NCBI RefSeq assembly: GCF_020509005.1
Contig: NC_063022.1
Coordinates: 2,852,001-2,916,000, forward strand
Source: Fulvia fulva
Taxonomy: Eukaryota; Ascomycota; Dothideomycetes; Mycosphaerellales; Mycosphaerellaceae
Reading direction: 5' to 3'
DNA length: 64,000 nucleotides
Below the pieces are notes generated by a model. That model saw only the letters and a list, made by a program, of their open reading frames with translations, searched no databases and was not told where the DNA came from. Below, piece by piece: positions 53,234 through 63,332 of this stretch. The stretch's first letter is position 1. Every line of letters starts with the position of its first letter. Both the position numbers and the translations under genes were made by a program.

Positions 53234-54448
53234 ATGACCAAGACCCACCGCAAGGCCACCTCCTCGGCAGAGGATGCTTTTAATCGCCACTACGCTGCCA
53301 GATGGGGCGAAGAGCGATGGAGCAACTCGTTGTTGCCAGCCTTACGCCAGCCGACACGATACGCATGTGTACTCAACCGCTACGCTGCGCTGCCTGGCGG
53401 CCTTCAACTCATACAAGATCCTAACGTGGAGACGCGTGAGCTGAACTTGCCCATCAAGGCCAACGGAGCACGCCTTGGAGACGAAGGTTATCCTCCCAAC
53501 TGCTATGCTCGATACACAAAGCCAGCACAAGACAGCGAGGCTGTCCCAAGCGCCGCACCATCAGACTTACCTTTCCCTCCACCCGGTCAGATCAACAGCA
53601 GATTGCTTTCGCACTGGAATCTGGATGGTGCCTCGGTATTGGCTGCGTCTTTGCTAGACCCTCAGCCTGGTGAGCACGTCTTGGACATGTGTGCAGCACC
53701 GGGCGGCAAGTCCATTGTACTTTGCCAAAGACTCTTCCCGCACTATCATCTTGACCCGTCTCCGCTCAAGCAGAAGTCTCTCAACATCTTGAAGCTGCGT
53801 GAAGGCAGTCTGACCTCGAATGAAGCAGATGCGACACGACATTGTCGACTTGGGGATAACATCAAAGCCTATCTGCCCAAAGCTTTGATCGACACGCCTG
53901 GGAGCAGGCTGCTGCGAGTGGACGGAGCAAATCCCAAGAATGCCAACCAACTGTGCGTCAGCGTTCAAGGCAAGATTCAGGGTTTCGACAAGGTCCTCAT
54001 TGATGCACCGTGTTCATCCGAGCGACACATAATCCATGCTCAAGCGAAAGCGCAAGCATCTGGCAAAGATGCACCAGAGATGGTCAATTGGCGACCTGGA
54101 TCGTCCAAACGACTGCAGGCGACACAGGTAGATCTGCTATTGAATGGGCTGAGGGCTGCCCGGATCGGAGGTACCATCATCTATGCCACCTGTTCAATCG
54201 AGCCTACCGAGAACGACGCTGTCATTGAGAAAGTGCTTTCTCAGATCGAGAAAGAGCGGAAGAAAGGTCAGCAGTGGAGCGCCAGAGTCGGCTTCGGTGC
54301 AGGCATGGGCGATCAAGCGCTCGAAGCTCAGATTGAGACATCTTGGGCAGAGAGGACGAAGCACGGCTGGATCGCCCTGCCTGATCATCCTAGCGGAGAA
54401 GGCTGGGGCCCGTTGTTCTTTGCATGTTTGACGAAGACTGCTGATTGA
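53234..54448 (+). CDS. NSUN-family RNA cytosine-5 methyltransferase (NSUN4/3-like)
   Basis: An intronless 404-residue SAM-dependent methyltransferase from ATG 53234. The SAM-binding motif LDMCAAPGGKS is at about 200-210. Motif IV DAPCSSERH (about 304) and motif VI ATCSIEPTEND (about 362) carry the two cysteines used in m5C chemistry, the TCS one being the catalytic nucleophile by family analogy. The N-terminal lead (FNRHYAARWGEERWSNSLLP) and Y-x-LN-x-YAA region resemble mitochondrial NSUN4/NSUN3, which modify mitochondrial rRNA or tRNA. A classic presequence is not obvious from this start. The C-terminus (GWIALPDHPSGEGWGPLFFA) is complete. Confidence 0.85.
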   Translation: MTKTHRKATSSAEDAFNRHYAARWGEERWSNSLLPALRQPTRYACVLNRYAALPGGLQLIQDPNVETRELNLPIKANGARLGDEGYPPNCYARYTKPAQDSEAVPSAAPSDLPFPPPGQINSRLLSHWNLDGASVLAASLLDPQPGEHVLDMCAAPGGKSIVLCQRLFPHYHLDPSPLKQKSLNILKLREGSLTSNEADATRHCRLGDNIKAYLPKALIDTPGSRLLRVDGANPKNANQLCVSVQGKIQGFDKVLIDAPCSSERHIIHAQAKAQASGKDAPEMVNWRPGSSKRLQATQVDLLLNGLRAARIGGTIIYATCSIEPTENDAVIEKVLSQIEKERKKGQQWSARVGFGAGMGDQALEAQIETSWAERTKHGWIALPDHPSGEGWGPLFFACLTKTAD

Positions 54449-55165
54449 ATACTGCAGCCATAGAGACTGCAGAAATCGTATTCAGGGACCCGACCCGCAA
54501 CACGAATCTAGAAGCAGCTCGGAGTCGAGTTGTAACACTCGCAAGATGTTGATAGTGGTGTCTCGCAGCGCATCACTTGCCGGCTGCTTGGCATGCCAAG
54601 AAGTTTGCGCCAGCCGTTGATCGTTGGGGCAGCAATCTTCCCGACAACGACAGTTCCAACGCTCACATGACCCATGGCGCAATTCTCCGACAACTTCCAA
54701 CGTCGCAAAGATATCCCACAGTTTGGAACAACAGAATGTCAACCTGAGGCCTGGTCGTGCTGCCAATGCGTCTGCTGGCCGGTCAACACCAACGCTCGTT
54801 TACACCTCAGCCTGCACATGTCCCCAAACTCGACCGACTATTGTTCGACGATGCTCTCGTACGGTCCGTTGCTCAGGCAGATATGCAAGCCTTGGGTGTA
54901 CAGAAACAATGACTACCTTCCGCCTTGTTGTCATGCCCACGAATGATGAGAACAGATATAGCTTCGCACCGCACGCTGTATAAAGCTTACAGCGACATCC
55001 TTCACCTTCATGCCAGCTCACCTCGAGTCCCACAATCATACAACCCTTCTACTGCCCTCGCTTATACCTACACTCACTGAGCATACCGCTCTCACTGGTC
55101 ATATACCCAGTCCCATCCTAACACAATACAATACTTTGTTTACACACTCTTTTGCCACCTCTGCG
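54449..55165. promoter_or_regulatory. Upstream region of the chitinase gene
   Basis: No gene is supported here. A TATAAA box lies at 54979-54984 and is followed by a CT- and CA-rich leader. An in-frame ATG at 55010 would add 52 residues (MPAHLESHNHTT...) ahead of the signal peptide and is judged untranslated or minor. Confidence 0.5.
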
Positions 55166-57175
55166 ATGCCCACCTCGTGGTCACGGCCGCAGACTGCACG
55201 TCTTGCGGCCTCTGCTGGACTGTTGCTAGCTCAGGGCGCTGTCGCAGCTGGGTTCGATGCTGCAAACAATATAGCCCTTTACTGGGGCCAAAACAGCTAC
55301 AACCAAGCCGAGGGCAATCTGACTCAACAGTCACTTGCGACCTATTGTGCGAACACTGATGTTGATATCATTCCGATGGCGTTTGCAGTTCAGCTCACAA
55401 CAGGTGGAGGTGGGCAGCCAGTGATCAATCTCGCTAACTCTGGGGATAAATGTAGTACTTTTAACGGAACCACCACATTGGACTGTCCCAGCGTCGGTGA
55501 TGACATCAAAACCTGCCAGGAAAAGTACAACAAGACGATCTTGCTCTCAATAGGCGGCGCGACATATACTGAAGGTGGCTTCAAGACAGAGGAAGACGCT
55601 GTCAAGGCTGCAAATCTCATCTGGAACACCTTTGGTCCAGTCGAGGCTGCTGGATTGCCGAGCAATACGTCCACTGGTAATGGCACTGATGCACCCACAA
55701 GGAACGACTCTACATCGCTGGCAGGATCTGGTTACAACGCGACCACTGGACCACTTTCAACTGGACAACTCAGGACAAGCACCTTTGGAACAGGGACTGC
55801 CAGGAGTGGAGAACCGGCCGATATCACAGCGACACCAGGACCTTACGCCAACACAACGATAGCACGATCAACCCTGGGCACAGATCGTGCCGGCACCGGA
55901 CGGACTGGCTCACTAACAGATGCCACAGCGACACCTGCACCGTACAGCAATAGGACTACAACTGGAGCAAGTTTGCGCACTGGTAATGCTACGGGAACTA
56001 GGACTGGGCCCATCACGGCGACTCTTCTGGTTGGCAACATGACGGCCACCCTGATTCTGGAGAACGATGCTGTGAACGACACGGCCGCCTCCAGAAGCTC
56101 AGATCCTGTGTACAGCAGCATCAATACAGATCCTATCCTGCCCGGAGGCGCTACCGGAGGCTCTACTGACGGTTCTGATGCAGCACCAACCACAGATCCT
56201 ATCCTGCCCGGAGGCTCTACTGACCGTTCTGGTGCAGCACTAACAACAGGCACTATTACATCGATGCAATCCTACCTCTCACTCACAGCACAGTCATACA
56301 ACGATACGCAGACCTCAACACCCGCTCAAGCCCAAGCGGACGCTACCGTCAGAGCTGAGACATATCTCAACGACGATGACGTCTTCACAACCTCCCCAAA
56401 GACTACACGAACGACTCTGGAAACACTTACCCGCGCCTCCATCGCCGCGGCCAAGACAGTCACAGCCGAAACCTTGAACTACGACGCAACACACCCCAAG
56501 CGTCAATCCATGACCCTCCGCCCCTTCGGATCTTCCTCCGTCAACGGCTTCGATCTCGACCTAGAATCACCCACTACAAACTTCCTCGCCTTCGCAACCC
56601 GCCTCCGAAGCCTAATGGACACGCACCAAAAAGTCCACCGCTCCGCCAGCCCCTTCTACCTCACAGCGGCCCCCCAATGCCCCTACCCCGACGCCGCCCT
56701 CAACCCCGTCCTATCCAGCAACGTCATCTTCGACGCCCTCTTCGTCCAGTTCTACAACAACTACTGCGGCGTCCAATCCTTCATACCCAACACCACGAAC
56801 CAGACGAACTTCAACTTCGCCACCTGGGACAACTGGGCGAAGAATGGCAGTGCGAATCCCGATGTCAAGATTTTCCTGGGCGTGCCGGCGGGACAGACGG
56901 CGGCGGGGAGTGGGTATAGGAATGCCACGGAGCTGGGGCCGGTGCTTGAGTATGCTAAGACGTTTGAGAGTTTTGGCGGTGTCATGGCGTGGGACGCTAG
57001 TCAGGCTTATGCTAACAAGGGGTTCCTTGAGGGGGTCAAGGCGGCGATGGGGAGTGCGAATGGTACGACGGCGAGGAATTCGACTAATGTATCGGTGAAG
57101 AGGGCGAGATATATCAGGCGGGGTATCAGGGGACAGTGGAGGCCTAGATGTAGGGATGTTGGGGAGTGTTTGTGA
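55166..57175 (+). CDS. Secreted GH18 chitinase (class III type) with a large Ser/Thr-rich insertion
   Basis: 669 residues from ATG 55166, directly followed by a signal peptide (about 1-28, cleaved near GAVAA/GF). The first strands of the GH18 barrel (NIALYWGQNSYNQAEGNL, about 35-52; LLSIGGATY, about 126) are present. The active-site signature VNGFDLDLES (about 459-468) fits the DxxDxDxE pattern, with Glu467 as the predicted acid and Asn in place of the first Asp. VQFYNNYC (about 527) and the barrel-closing GGVMAWDAS (about 604-612) are also there. Between IWNTFGPVEAA (about 162) and LRPFGSSSVN (about 451) lie about 290 residues rich in Ser, Thr, Gly and Ala. These include many N-x-T/S sites and TDPILPGG twice (about 321 and 343). 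The family normally has a short loop there. The role is chitin hydrolysis in wall remodelling. Confidence 0.88.
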   Translation: MPTSWSRPQTARLAASAGLLLAQGAVAAGFDAANNIALYWGQNSYNQAEGNLTQQSLATYCANTDVDIIPMAFAVQLTTGGGGQPVINLANSGDKCSTFNGTTTLDCPSVGDDIKTCQEKYNKTILLSIGGATYTEGGFKTEEDAVKAANLIWNTFGPVEAAGLPSNTSTGNGTDAPTRNDSTSLAGSGYNATTGPLSTGQLRTSTFGTGTARSGEPADITATPGPYANTTIARSTLGTDRAGTGRTGSLTDATATPAPYSNRTTTGASLRTGNATGTRTGPITATLLVGNMTATLILENDAVNDTAASRSSDPVYSSINTDPILPGGATGGSTDGSDAAPTTDPILPGGSTDRSGAALTTGTITSMQSYLSLTAQSYNDTQTSTPAQAQADATVRAETYLNDDDVFTTSPKTTRTTLETLTRASIAAAKTVTAETLNYDATHPKRQSMTLRPFGSSSVNGFDLDLESPTTNFLAFATRLRSLMDTHQKVHRSASPFYLTAAPQCPYPDAALNPVLSSNVIFDALFVQFYNNYCGVQSFIPNTTNQTNFNFATWDNWAKNGSANPDVKIFLGVPAGQTAAGSGYRNATELGPVLEYAKTFESFGGVMAWDASQAYANKGFLEGVKAAMGSANGTTARNSTNVSVKRARYIRRGIRGQWRPRCRDVGECL

Positions 57176-57216
57176 GGAAGACACGATCAAGGCGCAGGAG
57201 GAATGAGGATTATGAT

Positions 57217-57310
57217 GCTATGGTAATGATATTGATGGATGGATGGAGATTACGATTCTGATGAGCGCTATGGTGATGACATTGATGGTTGGGGACTTCG
57301 ATTCTGATGG
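57217..57310 (+). repeat. Imperfect tandem repeat in the chitinase 3' region
   Basis: Two units of about 45 bp beginning GCTATGGTRATGAYATTGATGG and ending ACGATTCTGATG or TCGATTCTGATG (57217-57264 and 57267-57310). A further GCTATGCG start lies near 57316. Confidence 0.7.
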
Positions 57311-57498
57311 ACGACGCTATGCGATTAATGACCAACTTTCTACATTGACTTCATTACATCTGGGCATTTGGGAATAGACTAGCAGAATGAAAGTGTTGAC
57401 AGACACAGTGCCTAACCTATCCCGCAGCTCTGCAGAGAGCCTGACAACTGCCCTTGCAAAGAACGTCTCTTGACCTCACTCCAGAGACCTTAACATTC

Positions 57499-58584
57499 TC
57501 ACCACCTCCCCTCCAACCCCAGAATCGTCCGCTCCAACTCCCCGTCCGTAATCGTTGTACCCGCGAGATCCTCGCCCATTGCACTTGGCACAGGATTCTC
57601 CAAGCGCTGCCAGCGCTGCCTCGATGCCCCAGCACATTCAACCACCTCCCCAAGCACACTCTGCGGAGTCTCCCCACCGTCCATCTCCCGGATCCTTCTA
57701 GCGAAAGAATGCAAGAACCCAACCTCCTCTACATCAAAGACAATCGCCAAGCAAGTCGACATACTCTCAAAATCGTCCACCTCTCTCCACCGTACGAGGC
57801 GCTTACTCTTCGGACTGATGGCAGCGTGGCCAAAGTCCACGATGACGACGTCGGGGTAGCAGTCGCTTGAAGGTTTGGGTCGGAGCATGATGTTCCCCGG
57901 GTGGAGGTCGCCGTGCGTGATGCCCTCGGCGTGGAGGGCTAGGAGTGCTTCTGCGAGGGATGTTAGTAGGTGATACACGAGGCACTTTGGCATCAGCATG
58001 GGCTTGTGCGTTACCTGGCGACAAAGCCAGCCGTAGAATTGCTGTAGCGTGCCGCCCGTGATCATCAGCATAGTGCACCATGTCCCGCCGCCCTCGTCAC
58101 AGTCAAGCATCCTCCCGTTACCTAGAGCCTTCAACGCTCGGATTTCCGTCTCCATAGCTGCCTTGGCATTGCCGGGGCCCGTGAGCGGTCCATTCGCGAC
58201 CTTGACGGCGATCACGGCTTTGCGAAGCACATCTAGCGCCACGTCTTTCGGCGTAGCATCAGTGAGCCCTGCGACGAAAGAATCAGCGAAGTCTCGAGGA
58301 ATGATTGCATAGACGGCGGCATCGATGCCGTTGCCGAGCTTTTTGAGGAAGTAGTGCGTTGAGGAGAGGAGGGTTATGGTGCTTTGGCAAGTGGAGTCCT
58401 CGCTGTCAGCGAGGGAGGGGCGACGTACTTCATTGTAGAGGGTCTCTTGGGAGAGGTCGGAGGACGGTTTGACGGGTGGAGTTGAGTTCTCTTGGGCGTG
58501 GAGCGTTTGGTCGTGGTCGAAGAGGACTTCCGTCGACTGGTGGTCTGGTTTCTTCCTGGAGAAGAACCTGGCGATGCGCTGCAT
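57499..58584 (-). CDS. Protein kinase-like fold protein (361 aa)
   Basis: The kinase core lies on the minus strand: FLKKLGNGIDAAVYAIIP (glycine-loop-like), IAVKVANGPL (lysine strand), GITHGDLHPGNIMLRP (catalytic loop with HGDxxxxN) and VIVDFGHAAI (DFG-type metal site). All key residues for phosphotransfer are present. The HGDLHPGN form is typical of small-molecule, Bud32-like or atypical kinases rather than classical HRD kinases. I prefer the ATG at 58584 (MQRIARFFSRKK). The frame is open to another ATG at 58947, adding 121 residues of unremarkable sequence that may be leader. The substrate is unknown. It converges with the chitinase. Confidence 0.65.
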   Translation of the reverse strand: MQRIARFFSRKKPDHQSTEVLFDHDQTLHAQENSTPPVKPSSDLSQETLYNEVRRPSLADSEDSTCQSTITLLSSTHYFLKKLGNGIDAAVYAIIPRDFADSFVAGLTDATPKDVALDVLRKAVIAVKVANGPLTGPGNAKAAMETEIRALKALGNGRMLDCDEGGGTWCTMLMITGGTLQQFYGWLCRQVTHKPMLMPKCLVYHLLTSLAEALLALHAEGITHGDLHPGNIMLRPKPSSDCYPDVVIVDFGHAAISPKSKRLVRWREVDDFESMSTCLAIVFDVEEVGFLHSFARRIREMDGGETPQSVLGEVVECAGASRQRWQRLENPVPSAMGEDLAGTTITDGELERTILGLEGRW

Positions 58585-59757
58585 GGTGGCTGGTAGGATC
58601 GTGGTCTGTTGCACTCTGGTATTCAGATCTGATTGTGGTTTCTGCGTTGACGAAGTCGGTCCGGCCGAAATGCGGTGAGCAGGATAGATGGTCAGTCGGA
58701 GTCTCAGAGGTGCAAGAGAGAACCAGAGATGTGCTGAAATTCCCATGATGGTCATTTTATGTGAGCATGGAACGACACAATGGTACAAAGGTTCTTTGTC
58801 TGTAATGAGTAACGCTTGGAGGACAAGGCGTTGTTCATCTGGCGGTATAGGGTTATGAGCGGAAGCAACAAAGGCATTCAGAGAAGCAATTGCGTGGTCG
58901 AGGCATAGTAGCTTGACGAAAGGAGTATCGTTCCAGGTAGAGGTCATCGTAGGGCGTATAGTTCCTTTGCCAGCCGTCTAGCGACCTGACAGTCGTCGTT
59001 GCAGCCCCCTCGTTGCCCAGCGAGGACTTGTTTCGCTACTCAACTCCAGCGGAACAGCTTCCCGATGTTGCTGGATACTATGGCGTGGCGTGTACTTGCA
59101 CATCGCAGCTTGTCAACGCCAAAGATGTGATCTGGCCGCCTGAGACACCCATATGCTACCGCAATGAGGAGCTAAGCGTGCAAGGTACGGCATTTAGCTT
59201 GATCGGTGAGATGGTGATGGTCTACTGTATGCCAAAGGGCTTGTTAGACGATGAAAGCGACGTTGATGCTGGAGGCGCCGTGAATGCCTCAGGCTGTATT
59301 TTGATTGATGAACAGCCAATAAGAAGCCGGCTTGGCATTGCCTCAGGCTGAATATCCCCTGCTCACCATTGCCTTCGCCAACATTCACCTCGCAAATAAA
59401 GAGATGCCAGCCTCATGAGCCGTCCAGTACATCTCACATCCCCTCGGGGCATCACACAGGCAGACCTGATCCGCACTCCCTTGCTCGGTTGTGCCATTCC
59501 CCCGCACTCGGTGCATTTCCCCACGGGCACATTGGGCAGGTGTGCCGTCTTGTGTCGCCACGCCACGCGATCATGCTGTAGATCTGCAGTGTCTGCATAC
59601 CGTAGGAGGAGAGGAGCAACAGAGATGAACTGACACGAGGTGGACATTGCTGATCCTTCAAGATGCCTACCTTCAATCCACTTCCTCCTCTGCTTTCTTT
59701 GCTGACCTGTAGTCTCATTTCTTCACCTTCACTGATAGGATCAACGTCTTGGCGGAT
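58585..59757. other. Intergenic, no supported gene
   Basis: Upstream of the minus-strand kinase-like gene (an optional N-terminal extension reaches 58947) and of the plus-strand transporter. The plus-strand frame 59013-59351 starts at TTG. TTGATGAAC/TGCCTCAGGCTG motifs near 59287 and 59339 form a short direct repeat. Nothing else is recognised. Confidence 0.45.
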
Positions 59758-61377
59758 ATGGACAGCAAGCACGGCGATAAGGTGGACACTGTCCATTCGG
59801 AACATGGCAGTGATGTCTTTTCTGTGAGCGGATTCTGCCATAGGAAAGAGCTTGGTATCTAATGACATCAGGAACATGTCGAGGGAAAAGCCCAGGAAGG
59901 TGTCTTCATCGAAGATAAGAAGCGATCACGACAGTTGGTTCGAAAGATGGACTTGCGAATCCTTCCTTTATGTGCCTTCATGTACCTCCTCAACTATCTC
60001 GACTGCGGCAACATAGGTGGGACTCGCAGCAGATTCCTCGTTGTAAGCTGTACTGATAACGTACTCAGGCAATGCAAAAGTCCTCAACAACGAGACTGGA
60101 GATGACATGCTGCAACAAACCAACATGAGCAACACAGATTACCGTGTCGCTGTGTCGTTGTTCTCACTAGCATACGCCTTGTTCGAAGTACCCTCAAATA
60201 TGATCATCAAGCGCTACGTTCACCCTTCGGTCTGGCTAGCAGTTCTGCTAGGCATGTGGGGTGTCTTTACAATTGGGTTCGCGGTAAGTGTCTTACCATG
60301 TGCTGCTCGACCACATACTGACCAATACTCATCCAGGGCGTCCAAAGCTACGCCCAAGTCACCGTCCTCCGCTTCCTAATCGGCGTCTTTGAAGCCGGCT
60401 TCTTCCCTGGAATCGTCTACCTCATCACCTTCTGGTATCCCGTCGAAGAACGCTCCGTCCGCATCGCCTTCGTGCTCGCCTCCGCTACCGCAGCAGGAGC
60501 CTTCGGTGGCTGCATAGCATACGGCGTCGGACACCTAAACGGCGACGGCGGCCTCGAAGGTTTCCGTTGGATCTTCATAATCGAAGGAATCATTACCGTA
60601 GCCTGCGTGATCCTCGTCCTCTGGCGCCTCCCTGACTACCCCGACCGCACCAAATTCCTCAACGACTCCGACAAGGAATACGTCAAAGCCCGCATTGTCG
60701 TCAAGGGAGGAGGTTACACCAAGGAGAAATCGAGCAGGCAAGATATCATGGCCACCGCATTCAGCCCCAGAATGCTAGCCCACTATCTCGCCTACACCTG
60801 CGACTGTGTCCCCCTGGGCTCTCTAACCTTCTTCACCCCTACAATCGTCTCCGGCCTCGGCTACACCAGCATCGAAGCCCAATTAATGACCGTCCCACCC
60901 TGGATCGTAGGCTACTGCGCTTGTCTCTTCCTCGGCTGGAGTGCCGACCACTTCAATATGCGCGGCTGGCATATCACTGCCTCTTCCATCATCGGCGGCG
61001 TAGGCTGGCTCACTGCTGGTCTCTTACCCGCCGACGCATACAGCGCTCGCTACGGATGCTTGATGCTCTGTGCGTGTGGAGCGTTCCCAAGCTCGGGGCC
61101 GTTGAGTGCGTGGGTTACATGCAATGTGCCAGCCATTGCGTGTATGGGGATTGCGACGGCGTTGAACAATAGTGCAGCGGGTATAAGTCAGATCATCGCC
61201 CAGTGGATTCGGATTCCGGCGGAAGCGGGCAGGGGGTATCCGACGGGGAACTATGTTTGTGCGGCGTGTAGTTTTGCTACGGCGCTGTTGGCGGTGGGGA
61301 TGAGGTGGAATTATGAGAGGATGAATCGGATGGGTGTGAAGGATATCAAGGGGAATGCTAGGGTGTGGCTGTTGTAG
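59758..61377 (+). CDS. MFS transporter, Dal5/anion:cation symporter type, 4 exons
   Basis: A 488-residue plasma-membrane permease of the Dal5-like family, whose fungal members carry allantoate, nicotinate, pantothenate and related organic anions. Exons: 59758-59823, 59872-60016, 60069-60283 and 60337-61377. Introns of 48, 52 and 53 nt are all GT-AG, and the joined length is 489 codons. Motifs: KMDLRILPLCAFMYLLNYLD (first helix), NTDYRVAVSLFSLAYALFEV, PSNMIIKRY, RFLIGVFEAGFFPGIVYLIT, FWYPVEERSVRIA and GFRWIFIIEGIITV. It ends in the usual short cytosolic tail. The substrate is not predictable. No lesions. Confidence 0.9.
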
Positions 61378-61603
61378 ATGGCTTCTATTGCAGCGGCACT
61401 GCAGGAGGTATGACCTTAAAAGGAAAACTCCGTGGTGCAAAGCATGCCACTTTCATGCTGGTGTCACTTTCCATCATCCCAAATCATGGACCAGCATCTC
61501 TCGCCGTGCTTCAAGCGAGACTGCCCAAGCCTCATCGATATTGGCTCCTTCAGGTGGTACTCGTTTCCAAATTAGCCGCCAAGATAGCTCTCAGCTTGGG
61601 CTC
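61378..61603. other. Short convergent intergenic region
   Basis: 226 bp between the convergent transporter and 2EXR-like genes. Nothing is recognised. Confidence 0.4.
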
Positions 61604-62278
61604 CTACTTTGAAAGTATAATCTCCCCAACGCCTCTCCTAAGGCCATGGCCGCGATAGCCGGCCGGAACCCAGGCGTCCAGAAAGCCCAGGACCTCCATC
61701 ACAGGCTCCTGACATTCCCCTCCGACCTTTTGTCTCGTCGCCTGCAGTACCTTGAACAGAGGTGTGATGAGATCGGCCAACTGCTTCGGAGACGGAAAGA
61801 TAATGCCCTCAGGAGAGAACTTCAGCTCTACTATGTGCGGTGCTCCCTCGAGAAGACGAAGCATCTTCTGAACGTCTGACTGCTTATCCGGTTCCTTCAT
61901 GCTGAGCAGAACTCTGAGGTAGACGCCACGGAGATGCTGAATCGACGTGCTGATCTGGGTGAGGAATTCGACACTGTGACATGGAGACAGTCTTGTGAGG
62001 TCGAAAGTGTTGCTACCGTAGAGCATGGGGGTTGCTTCGGCTTGTACTTGGCGGCAAGTGAGGAGGATGTTTGGAGTCAGGCTGGGTTCAATCCAATGTG
62101 CCGAGTAGCAGCGCCCCAACTGACATGTGAAGCCGTGGGTGGCTGTGCCATATACGTTCGGGTTGCTGTTGTGTCTGAGCTTGAGACACTGCTCGGCGAT
62201 AAGTGCTGGCTCATAGACTCGGTTTCTGAGCTCAGCACTCAGGTCGAGGAAACCCACTCGCTTGCTTTGCGGCGCCAT
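61604..62278 (-). CDS. 2EXR/F-box-like protein (224 aa), intact paralogue
   Basis: An intronless frame from ATG 62278. The N-terminal FLDLSAELRNRVYEPALI and the central ILLTCRQVQAEATPMLYGSN define the fungal 2EXR family, whose members often resemble F-box proteins. A leucine-rich helical second half follows (LRLLEGAPHIVELKFSP, LADLITPLFKVLQATRQK). It shares the FLDLSAELRN start and the overall plan with the broken gene at 26324-26963, and here the middle of the protein is uninterrupted. Function is unknown; an adaptor role in ubiquitin ligases is only an inference. Confidence 0.7.
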   Translation of the reverse strand: MAPQSKRVGFLDLSAELRNRVYEPALIAEQCLKLRHNSNPNVYGTATHGFTCQLGRCYSAHWIEPSLTPNILLTCRQVQAEATPMLYGSNTFDLTRLSPCHSVEFLTQISTSIQHLRGVYLRVLLSMKEPDKQSDVQKMLRLLEGAPHIVELKFSPEGIIFPSPKQLADLITPLFKVLQATRQKVGGECQEPVMEVLGFLDAWVPAGYRGHGLRRGVGEIILSK

Positions 62279-62916
62279 TCTGTTGGCCTAATCAGCGCGG
62301 ACTCTCAACGACGGAAAAGGATTGGCTCACTAGTAGTCGAAGTGCAGACTCGGCGGTTTTAATGACTCGGTGTCTCTTGAGTGCTGCCGTGATGTTCTGA
62401 TGAGGTGCAAGAAGACTCTTGAAAAGGACTTCTAAGCTTGAGCCAAGCGCGTGCACGGACACCACCATCACATGCCTGAGCCGATGACGAACATACATGC
62501 GCATGCGAAAACGTTCACCAAAGATGCAGTTATCCTGATACGTATCAGTTTTGGGTGAAACTGTTATCTCTTTCAGGGGCTTTCCAACCGCTCGGTCGAG
62601 CATATCTCGCCTTGCACAGAACCCTTTGTTGTCCCTTGGGTTATAGTAGACAGGTCTGCATTTCCTCTGAAGCTTGCAGCCACGCTCACGGCCTCATTAC
62701 TATCTATATACTTACTCTGTTCAGCTTACCGGCTGGAATTGCTTCTCATCCACCCCGGATCAGGGATTAGGCAGACTAGTGTGGGTCACATGCCAATCCG
62801 ATGTCGAGTACGTGCGCTAATGCTTGCTAGTTGCATGGCTCACCTTTGAACCCGGTTTTTGACTTCACTTTCGATCCTTGAGTTATACACAACAACAGAC
62901 ATAGACATCAAACACA
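62279..62916. promoter_or_regulatory. Divergent upstream region of the 2EXR-like and F-box genes
   Basis: No gene is supported. A TATATACTTACTC element lies near 62705. A CA-rich stretch (ACACAACAACAGACATAGACATCAAACACA) directly precedes the F-box ATG, a typical fungal leader. Confidence 0.4.
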
Positions 62917-63147
62917 ATGTCGGCCTGCTCTCGCGTCCTCGCGATCCCTGAGCTTCTCGAATCAATTCTGCTCAACCTCACGCCAAAGCAAGTCCTCCTC
63001 TCCGAAGCAGTACACCCGGCCTTTCGCGACACTATCGTCGGATCAGTCAAGCTTCAACGCTACCTATTTTTCCAGCAATCAACCACATTATCAGCAACAG
63101 GTCATCTGAACCTACCTCCCAAGTCAGGTGTTCGCTCCACCACGTGA
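62917..63147 (+). pseudogene. Short F-box protein gene, probably truncated beside the right repeat block
   Basis: The 76-codon frame from ATG 62917 starts with a clear F-box: SRVLAIPELLESILLNLTPK then VLLSEAVHPAFRDTI and LQRYLFFQ. Dothideomycete proteins of this type normally continue for 100-400 residues. Here the frame stops at 63145-63147, about 40 bp before composition turns TA-rich and transposon sequence begins. Truncation by the neighbouring insertion is the simplest reading. A short F-box-only protein is possible. Confidence 0.6.
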
Positions 63148-63332
63148 CCGAAGCAAGCTTCTTGGCGGAGCGCCTGAGCCCGTTCTGTGCACTTTGGTTA
63201 TTATCAACACCCTATAGAATTAAAGATAGATTCATATCGTAACAACCAACACCCGTATAACCTTATAACCTAAGAGTTGTACCTCGGGAACGTAGAGACT
63301 AAGTTAATTATAAAAGAATCTCGTTAGAATAT
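63148..63332. other. Left edge of the right repeat block
   Basis: Composition switches within about 63,180-63,230 from ordinary to TA-rich and CpA-poor. No gene. Confidence 0.5.

Noticed and set aside
55010..55165. Upstream in-frame ATG extension of the chitinase
   Set aside because: It would place 52 residues ahead of a good signal peptide. The ATG at 55166 fits secretion.
59013..59351. 112-codon plus-strand ORF upstream of the Dal5-type transporter
   Set aside because: The start is TTG, there is no family resemblance, and no ATG gives a convincing protein.
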